Under the pieces are notes generated by a model, which ran no database searches, was not told where the DNA came from, and worked only from the letters and a program-made list of their open reading frames with translations. A stretch of 10,889 bases of DNA from Dehalococcoidia bacterium UBA2777 (GTDB taxonomy: Bacteria > Chloroflexota > Dehalococcoidia > UBA2247 > UBA2777): assembly GCA_002352365.1 (NCBI GenBank), contig DEIJ01000137.1, positions 1 through 10,889 of the forward strand. Reading direction: 5' to 3'. Position numbers and translations under genes: made by a program. The stretch's first letter is position 1. Every line of letters begins with the position of its first letter. Below, one piece after another: positions 6,099 through 10,889 of the stretch.

Positions 6099-6161
6099 CC
6101 CCTGAAAAACAGAGTTTTTCGGGGGCCCCGTGGAAAAGAGCAAAACAAATTTTTCATGGGG
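6099..6161. terminator. Two adjacent stem-loops after the decarboxylase genes
   Basis: First: CCCC, bulged T, GAAAAAC (6099-6110), loop AGA, then GTTTTTC GGGG (6114-6124). Second, starting two bases later: CCCCGTGGAAAA (6126-6137) opposite TTTTTCATGGGG (6150-6161), pairing throughout if two G-U pairs are allowed. Their place between the decarboxylase and ATPase genes suits a transcription stop, but a clear trailing U-run is missing, so the call is tentative. Confidence 0.45.
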
Positions 6162-6204
6162 TATTAATTGGACTTTACAAGCCATCCCCTCTCAGATACT
6201 GCTG

Positions 6205-6229
6205 CAAGGTTCACCTTGTTAAGATAATG
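6205..6229 (+). promoter_or_regulatory. Dyad and -10-like box upstream of the P-type ATPase
   Basis: CAAGGT TC ACCTTG (6205-6218) is a perfect 6-bp inverted repeat with a 2-base centre, the size of a dimeric regulator site. It is followed at once by TAAGATAAT, holding TAAGAT (6220-6225, with an upstream TG forming an extended -10) and GATAAT (6224-6229). No good -35 lies at normal spacing, as expected if an activator or MerR-like protein is needed. The gene's ATG follows at 6262. Confidence 0.35.
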
Positions 6230-6261
6230 TGCATTGCCCCTGTTCACCTAACGGGAAGAGA

Positions 6262-8973
6262 ATGTCCGCTACAAGCCAGTGGTATAACCTAGAAGTAGCC
6301 AAGACCCTAGAAGCTCTAGGATCAAGACAGCAAGGCTTAAGTAGTGAAGAGGCCCAAAAACGCCTGCTGCAATTTGGGCCAAATGAACTCGGGGAGAAGA
6401 AAAAGGCCTCCCCAGGGATAATTCTCTTAGCACAGTTCAAAAGCTTCCTGATTATCATCCTCATAGTGGCGGCGGCTGTTTCCGGTGTGCTAGCGACAAT
6501 GGGAGAGGGCAATGTTTGGGATACTATCCTTATTACGGTCATTGTCCTCTTTGCTTGTGTCCTCGGCTTCATCCAGGAGTATCGATCAGAAAGGGCGCTA
6601 GAAATCCTGAGGCAAATGACCGCTCCTACTACTTCAGTGAGGCGAGATGGGCAAGAGAGAGAAGTGCCTTCCAGAGAGCTAGTTCTTGGAGACATAATTC
6701 TACTCCGAACTGGTGACCGAGCCCCTGCCGATGCTCGTCTTATTGAAGTAGCAAGTTTGAGGCTAGATGAGGCACCCCTAACCGGGGAATCTGTTCCCGT
6801 AGAGAAGAGCGCTGAGGCTATCTCGGGGGAAATACCTGTTGGTGATAGAAGGAATATGGTATATATGGGCACCACTTTAGTCTGCGGTAGGGGAGAAGCT
6901 GCCGTCATTGCTACCGGCACGGCTACTGAGTTTGGCAAGATTGCCGGGATGCTTCAACAGGCAGAAGCACAACAAACCCCGCTACAAGCTAGCCTCAACC
7001 AAGCGGGCAAATGGCTAGGGATCGGGTGCCTTGTCATCTGTGCTGGAGTGGCTGGGGTGGGATTTTCATCTGGCATGTTCAGCAGCATCTTAGACGCCTT
7101 TATATGGGGGGTAAGCCTTATGGTAGCAGCAGTCCCAGAGGCTTTACCAGTGGTGGTGACTATATCCCTAGCTATCGGGGCGCAAAGGATGGCCAAACGC
7201 CATTCCCTTATCCGTCGACTTCCAGCAGTGGAGACTCTAGGCTGTACTACCTTTATTTGCTCTGATAAGACAGGAACTCTAACCCAGGGTGAGATGACGG
7301 TAAGGAAACTCTATGTTGATAGCCGAGTAATTGACCTTCATGGAGTGGGCTATGAACCGAAGGGTGAATTTTGCTTAGCTAGTGCACCTTTTGATCCCCA
7401 AAAGGATGACTCTTTACAAGCCCTACTGCGGGCAGGGACCCTGTGCAATGATTCTCAACTTATAAATTTCGAAGGAGCATGGCACATCAAGGGCGATCCC
7501 ACAGAGGGAGCTTTAGTGGTGGCTGCTGCCAAAGCAGGGATGTGGCAAGAGAAACTTTTAACCCAGGCACCTCGTCTAGACGAGGTGCCCTTCTCCTCAG
7601 AGAGAAAGAGGATGACCACAATTCACCAGACCCTGGCGGGCAGGATCGCTTATTCTAAAGGAGCTCCAGAGGCAATCTTAAATTCTTGTAATCGTATTTA
7701 TATCGATGGACAGCAAAGAGAACTAAGCGAACAACAGAGGACAACAATCCTGGGGGCAAGTCAGCAGATGGCAGAAGATGCCTTACGGGTGCTGAGTATG
7801 GCATATAAGCCACTGCCTGAGGCTCCCGATTCGGATGCCGAAAGGGATATGGTATTTATAGGTCTAGTAGGGATGATTGACCCACCGCGGGAGGAGGTTA
7901 AGGAGGCACTCAAGCTTTGTAAGCAAGCCAAGATAAAGTCAGTGATGATCACCGGAGACCACGAGTCGACCGCTGTGGCGGTAGCCAAGGAACTCGGCAT
8001 GTTGACACAAAGCAACATCGCCCTTAGCGGGAGTGAATTGGACAAGTTAAGTGATGAAGAGCTCGATGAAATGGTAGAGGAAGTTGCCCTCTATGCCAGG
8101 GTATCACCAACTCACAAGATGAAAGTTGTGGAGGCATTACAAAGGAAGGGGCACGTGACGGCGATGACTGGAGATGGGATAAATGATGCCCCGGCCTTAA
8201 AGCAAGCCGATATTGGGGTGGCTATGGGGATAACCGGCACCGAGGTAAGCAAAGAGGCAGCCGACATGGTACTGACCGATGATAACTTTGCTTCTATTGT
8301 AGCTGCAGTGAGGGAGGGGAGGGGTATCTTTGGGAATATAAAGAAATTCCTCACTTTCCTGCTCTCGGGTAACCTTGGGGCGATATTGTTCCTCATAGGA
8401 GCTTTTGTTATCATCACCCTAACTGGGGAGCATGTGCTGCCTTTAGTTGCCCTTCAGCTTCTATTCATAAACCTGATTGCAGATGGCTTGCTTGCTGTGG
8501 CCTTGGCAATGGAGCCAGCGGATCCAGATATAATGAGCCAGCCGCCTCGTAATCCTAAACAGGGTATTTTCACCCCCCCAACAGTGACTTTTATTGGTGG
8601 AGTAGGGCTATGGATTGGACTTATGCTGCTAGGCATGTTCCTTTGGGCACAGAGTTCAGGCAGGAGCACCCTTGAGATACAGTGCTTATGTTTTGTTACC
8701 CTGATAATGCTAAGGATGTTTAACTGTTTTAATTGCCGCTCTGAGAGGCTTTCCTTATTTAAGATCGGCCTCTCCACTAATAAATGGGTATTAGCTGCTA
8801 TTGCTACAAGCCTGGCAGCCACTTCCCTATTACTCTATGTGCCCTTGCTTCAGGGCCCATTTCACACTTACGGACTGAACCTCACTGATTGGGGAATGGT
8901 GACACTATGCGGGGTGACCGTTTTCATTGTGGTGGAGATAGCTAAATTTATTGGTTCAAGGGCTAAGTCCTAG
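6262..8973 (+). CDS. P2-type cation-transporting ATPase, Ca2+-pump-like
   Basis: ATP-driven membrane cation pump of 903 residues, normal for bacterial Ca2+-type P-ATPases. The cation ATPase N-terminal domain is at about 7-60 (WYNLEVAKTLEAL ... GLSSEEA ... FGPNELGE). The A-domain TGES is at 174-177. M4 has PEALP at 292-296, and the phosphorylated Asp is D335 in DKTGTLT. The nucleotide domain has KGAPEAIL from 466; the P domain has TGD at 564 and TGDGINDAP at 636-644. M5-M6 follow (SGNLGAILF, FINLIADG), then four more hydrophobic segments to the end. Against SERCA, the site II ligands are kept (E293, N737, D741) while site I ligands appear replaced (A707, A740, I815), as in single-site PMCA pumps. 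I chose ATG 6262, with GGGA five bases upstream, over an in-frame GTG at 6229: the extra 11 residues (HCPCSPNGKR) are not family-like. It is on the same strand as the decarboxylase but 245 bases away, so probably separately transcribed. The ion is inferred; Na+ or Mn2+ are not excluded. Confidence 0.92.
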   Translation: MSATSQWYNLEVAKTLEALGSRQQGLSSEEAQKRLLQFGPNELGEKKKASPGIILLAQFKSFLIIILIVAAAVSGVLATMGEGNVWDTILITVIVLFACVLGFIQEYRSERALEILRQMTAPTTSVRRDGQEREVPSRELVLGDIILLRTGDRAPADARLIEVASLRLDEAPLTGESVPVEKSAEAISGEIPVGDRRNMVYMGTTLVCGRGEAAVIATGTATEFGKIAGMLQQAEAQQTPLQASLNQAGKWLGIGCLVICAGVAGVGFSSGMFSSILDAFIWGVSLMVAAVPEALPVVVTISLAIGAQRMAKRHSLIRRLPAVETLGCTTFICSDKTGTLTQGEMTVRKLYVDSRVIDLHGVGYEPKGEFCLASAPFDPQKDDSLQALLRAGTLCNDSQLINFEGAWHIKGDPTEGALVVAAAKAGMWQEKLLTQAPRLDEVPFSSERKRMTTIHQTLAGRIAYSKGAPEAILNSCNRIYIDGQQRELSEQQRTTILGASQQMAEDALRVLSMAYKPLPEAPDSDAERDMVFIGLVGMIDPPREEVKEALKLCKQAKIKSVMITGDHESTAVAVAKELGMLTQSNIALSGSELDKLSDEELDEMVEEVALYARVSPTHKMKVVEALQRKGHVTAMTGDGINDAPALKQADIGVAMGITGTEVSKEAADMVLTDDNFASIVAAVREGRGIFGNIKKFLTFLLSGNLGAILFLIGAFVIITLTGEHVLPLVALQLLFINLIADGLLAVALAMEPADPDIMSQPPRNPKQGIFTPPTVTFIGGVGLWIGLMLLGMFLWAQSSGRSTLEIQCLCFVTLIMLRMFNCFNCRSERLSLFKIGLSTNKWVLAAIATSLAATSLLLYVPLLQGPFHTYGLNLTDWGMVTLCGVTVFIVVEIAKFIGSRAKS

Positions 8974-8989
8974 ACCACCTGGGGTTTAG

Positions 8990-9244
8990 CTAGCCACCTT
9001 TGTGCTTGGGTTTTCCGCATATCTTGTGGATGATGAGGAGGATTGCCCCTGAGGCAAGGAAGTAGAAGGCATAGGTGGCTAACTCCTCGGCCAAATCCCC
9101 CCTTCCCACCCCAAGGATTACCGCCGCAATTGCTAATAGAGCACAAGCTATCTTTATAGCTATCCTCGGCTCCAGGCGAAGAACAGCAAATACCGCAATA
9201 AATATAACTAGACATATTAGGATAAATATTTCGATGTCTGGCGT
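8990..9244 (-). CDS. Small three-helix membrane protein with apparent ACG start (84 aa)
   Basis: Not recognised as a named family. This frame reads PDIEIFILICLVIFIAVFAV, then RLEPRIAIKIACALLAIAAVILGVG, then a short acidic loop GDLAEELATYAF and a third hydrophobic helix YFLASGAILLIIHKI, ending in a basic tail KPKHKGG and TAG at 8990-8992. Membrane segments are at about 4-22, 28-47 and 57-75. The frame has no ATG, GTG or TTG in its first 40 codons. A perfect AAGGAG at 9252-9257 lies exactly 7 bases before ACG (9242-9244), so the start is probably ACG, or an ATG altered by mutation or base error. It follows the YfhO-like gene by 33 bases on the same strand and converges with the ATPase, whose stop is 16 bases away. 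Overlapping frames on both strands give Cys- or Ser-rich nonsense. Function unknown; helper to the upstream envelope protein is a guess. Confidence 0.65.
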   Translation of the reverse strand, partial: TPDIEIFILICLVIFIAVFAVLRLEPRIAIKIACALLAIAAVILGVGRGDLAEELATYAFYFLASGAILLIIHKICGKPKHKGG

Positions 9245-9277
9245 TGGCTTACTCCTTAGCTAAATCACCCCGGTGAT

Positions 9278-10889
9278 TCAAGATAAATTTATCGGGGGTT
9301 CAGCTAGCCTTCTCCGCCTCCAGCCCCATATTAAGTAGGCCAGCGCACCAGTAAGACTAGCTCCAGACAACCCAACCCCAGAGTAAAACCATTTTTGCGG
9401 TTTATACTCTAAAGTTATCTCCAGATCCCCTGTGTCCTCTACCCAAAATCCGGTTAATACAGAGTAAAGAGGAATGCTCTGATATTCGTTCCCATTCACC
9501 TTAGCCACCCATAGCGGATCATAGGCAAAAGCTGCAGCGAGCATAAATGGTTGCGCCGCATTTATCTCGACTTTATACCTTGTTGGCTCTATTTTGCTCC
9601 ACCCGGTTATAATCGCTGGAGGAGGAAGCTCACTCATCGATAAGGCCTTGGCAGGAATTAATTTATCGGAGGTAAGAACTATCCGCTGAGGTAAGGTTAC
9701 CTCGAGGGAACAGGGGGCATCACGATCGTTCTCAAATTCAATCTGTATCCAATCGATCATCTCAGGATCAACGCCTGCTTCAAGCAAGGCACTACACTCG
9801 ATATGAATTTCTAAGGTCTTCCAGCCACTCCAGCTTAATTTGAAAATTCTTCCCACCGAGGCGAGGTTGCCGTCATCTTGCCCCCCCTTCCCTAGTAGGA
9901 TATGCAGGGCAATATCTCCCTGAGGGGAAGAGGTGTGGACCACTAGGAGCATCTTATCGTATTTAGTCAAATCCAGCGGTTTATCCGATATCTTCCCTAC
10001 AATGCTGAGGCTATCTCTTTGGGGCAAGAATGCGCATAAGTGCGTACCACCATTTTTATGCTCTTCAATATACAGGTGATCGCCCTCATCGGCCTTTTGC
10101 CAGGAAGCATATCTAAATTCGCACTCAGCAGTCTCGTCCAAGCTTACCGCCAAAACAGGTTGTCTTTCTTTCTTGCTTGCCTCTCTCAGGGGTATCTCTG
10201 TCATCACAATTTGCTTGGCATTTAAAAAATCCATAAGATTTACCACCTCGCTAGTGGTAAGGGGGGCGGATTGAGTCATTACTTCAGAAGGGACCCACAT
10301 CTTGTCGCCTACAATCCCCTTTATTTTATACAACCTGTATTTGTCATTGTGATATATCTTGGTGAATCTTCGATTCAAATAATCTTCTAATGATTCGATA
10401 TCTCCTGACGGTAAAGTGCTTAATCCCATCGTCGGGTCCAAGGTTTTATCCAGCAGCAGATATTTAATGCCTAGATTGAGTAAAGTCTGATTGTTCAAGG
10501 TCAAGAGCTGTTCATATAAAAAGTTATCCACTAGTTCTTTGCTGTTCCAACTCAGTGGCCATTCCGCTCCATATCTATGGACTATTGCCTCCCGGTTATC
10601 AATGAGTGAGAAGAAAATTGCTGGAACAGGATGATAAAACGCCCACTTGTAGGTTGGCAACCAAGTGCCTGGCAATATCATCATTTTCCCCGGCGCCCTC
10701 TCCATTTGTTCATTGACAAAGTCAGCCACCTCATATGTCTGGGTCGGGATTCCTTGGTAGTAATGGTTATATACAGTTCGTGTCCAGAGTGGAAAGGAGT
10801 AAGTGGCGAGTATTATCAATACGATTCCTATTGGCACCAGAGGGGGCAATTTCATTTTTGCCCCTTTGGGGAAGCCAATTCGTTTACTT
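9278..10889 (-). CDS. YfhO-like large membrane protein, C-terminal extracytoplasmic part (5' end open at window edge)
   Basis: From the ATG at 10855 this is 525 residues, but the frame remains open without a stop through to base 10889, reading KRIGFPKGAK upstream, so the gene probably extends out of the window. A membrane helix at 8-26 leads into a large domain outside the membrane, starting with YEVADFVNEQ and a Pro/Trp-rich stretch (LPGTWLPTYKWAFYHP) and the element NLGIKYLLLD. Residues about 245-395 look like a beta-sandwich carbohydrate-binding-type module (WSGWKTLEIHIE ... IDWIQIEFEND). The C-terminus has PLWVAKVNG, DLEITLEYKP, a last helix at 490-512 and RRRR at the cytoplasmic face. 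This tail is typical of YfhO-like and related polytopic proteins that act in glycosylation of envelope polymers or lipids. The ATG at 10855 does have AAAGGGG five bases upstream, so a genuine 525-residue protein with two helices cannot be excluded. It is likely cotranscribed with the small downstream membrane protein. Confidence 0.7.
   Translation of the reverse strand, partial: SKRIGFPKGAKMKLPPLVPIGIVLIILATYSFPLWTRTVYNHYYQGIPTQTYEVADFVNEQMERAPGKMMILPGTWLPTYKWAFYHPVPAIFFSLIDNREAIVHRYGAEWPLSWNSKELVDNFLYEQLLTLNNQTLLNLGIKYLLLDKTLDPTMGLSTLPSGDIESLEDYLNRRFTKIYHNDKYRLYKIKGIVGDKMWVPSEVMTQSAPLTTSEVVNLMDFLNAKQIVMTEIPLREASKKERQPVLAVSLDETAECEFRYASWQKADEGDHLYIEEHKNGGTHLCAFLPQRDSLSIVGKISDKPLDLTKYDKMLLVVHTSSPQGDIALHILLGKGGQDDGNLASVGRIFKLSWSGWKTLEIHIECSALLEAGVDPEMIDWIQIEFENDRDAPCSLEVTLPQRIVLTSDKLIPAKALSMSELPPPAIITGWSKIEPTRYKVEINAAQPFMLAAAFAYDPLWVAKVNGNEYQSIPLYSVLTGFWVEDTGDLEITLEYKPQKWFYSGVGLSGASLTGALAYLIWGWRRRRLAEPPINLS

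Noticed and set aside
6229..6261. In-frame GTG giving 11 extra residues on the ATPase
   Set aside because: No ribosome site before it and residues unlike the family. ATG 6262 has GGGA at good spacing and begins where relatives begin.
6219..6938. 239-residue open frame on the minus strand opposite the P-type ATPase
   Set aside because: Low-complexity Ser/Arg/Thr-rich product, fully antisense to well-conserved ATPase motifs including TGES; a shadow.
8962..8988. GCTAA ... TTAGC inverted repeat between the convergent ATPase and small membrane gene as a terminator
   Set aside because: Only 5-6 bp with an 18-base loop and no U-run; too weak to call.
8970..9215. 81-residue minus-strand ATG frame overlapping the small membrane gene
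   Set aside because: Cys/Gly/Pro-rich and not membrane-like. The neighbouring frame has coherent hydrophobic helices and the ribosome site.
9075..9263. 62-residue plus-strand frame in the same region
   Set aside because: Antisense to the hydrophobic frame; no ribosome site and no recognisable pattern.
9284..9295. GATAAATTTATC palindrome as an operator
   Set aside because: It lies inside the coding C-terminus of the YfhO-like protein and is AT-rich, so easily arises by chance.
1..10889. CRISPR array, tRNA/rRNA, insertion sequence or phage genes
   Set aside because: I saw no regularly spaced repeats, no tRNA-like cloverleaf, no transposase or integrase motifs and no terminal inverted repeats flanking a gene block.

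Overview
The window looks like a piece of a mid-GC anaerobic bacterial chromosome. Paired acyl-CoA dehydrogenases, a Na+-pump decarboxylase beta subunit, GTG/TTG starts and a YfhO-like membrane protein fit Dehalococcoidia-type Chloroflexota. That placement is an inference from gene content, not from a marker gene.

Layout. Positions 1-3436 (minus) form one tight operon read from right to left: two tandem acyl-CoA dehydrogenases, then coaE (last step of CoA synthesis), then a NudL-type CoA pyrophosphatase that runs off the left edge. Its candidate promoter is at 3482-3510. Positions 3615-4361 (plus) hold a perfect-consensus sigma70 promoter and a DUF4389 membrane protein. Positions 4362-4675 are a gene-poor leader with a candidate promoter and two stem-loops. 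Positions 4676-6016 (plus) encode a very short OadG-like gamma subunit (TTG start) followed by the beta subunit of a sodium-translocating decarboxylase. Positions 6017-6261 hold a frameshifted duplicate of the beta C-terminus, two stem-loops and a dyad. Positions 6262-8973 (plus) encode a P2-type (Ca2+-like) ATPase. Positions 8990-10889 (minus) hold a YfhO-like membrane protein open to the right edge, followed by an 84-residue three-helix membrane protein whose only well-placed start is ACG.

How the parts relate: the left operon is centred on CoA thioester chemistry (oxidise acyl-CoA, make CoA, hydrolyse CoA). The middle is ion transport across the membrane: a decarboxylation-driven Na+ pump without its catalytic alpha or biotin subunit in the window, and an ATP-driven cation pump that keeps only the single-site (PMCA-like) Ca2+ ligands. 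The right end is probably cell-envelope glycan or lipid handling.

I see no clearly new multi-gene system. The most unusual items are Asp in place of the catalytic Glu in both dehydrogenases, the ACG-start gene, the hidden gamma subunit, and the decayed second copy of the beta-subunit tail. There are no tRNA or rRNA genes, CRISPR arrays, transposases or phage genes that I can recognise.
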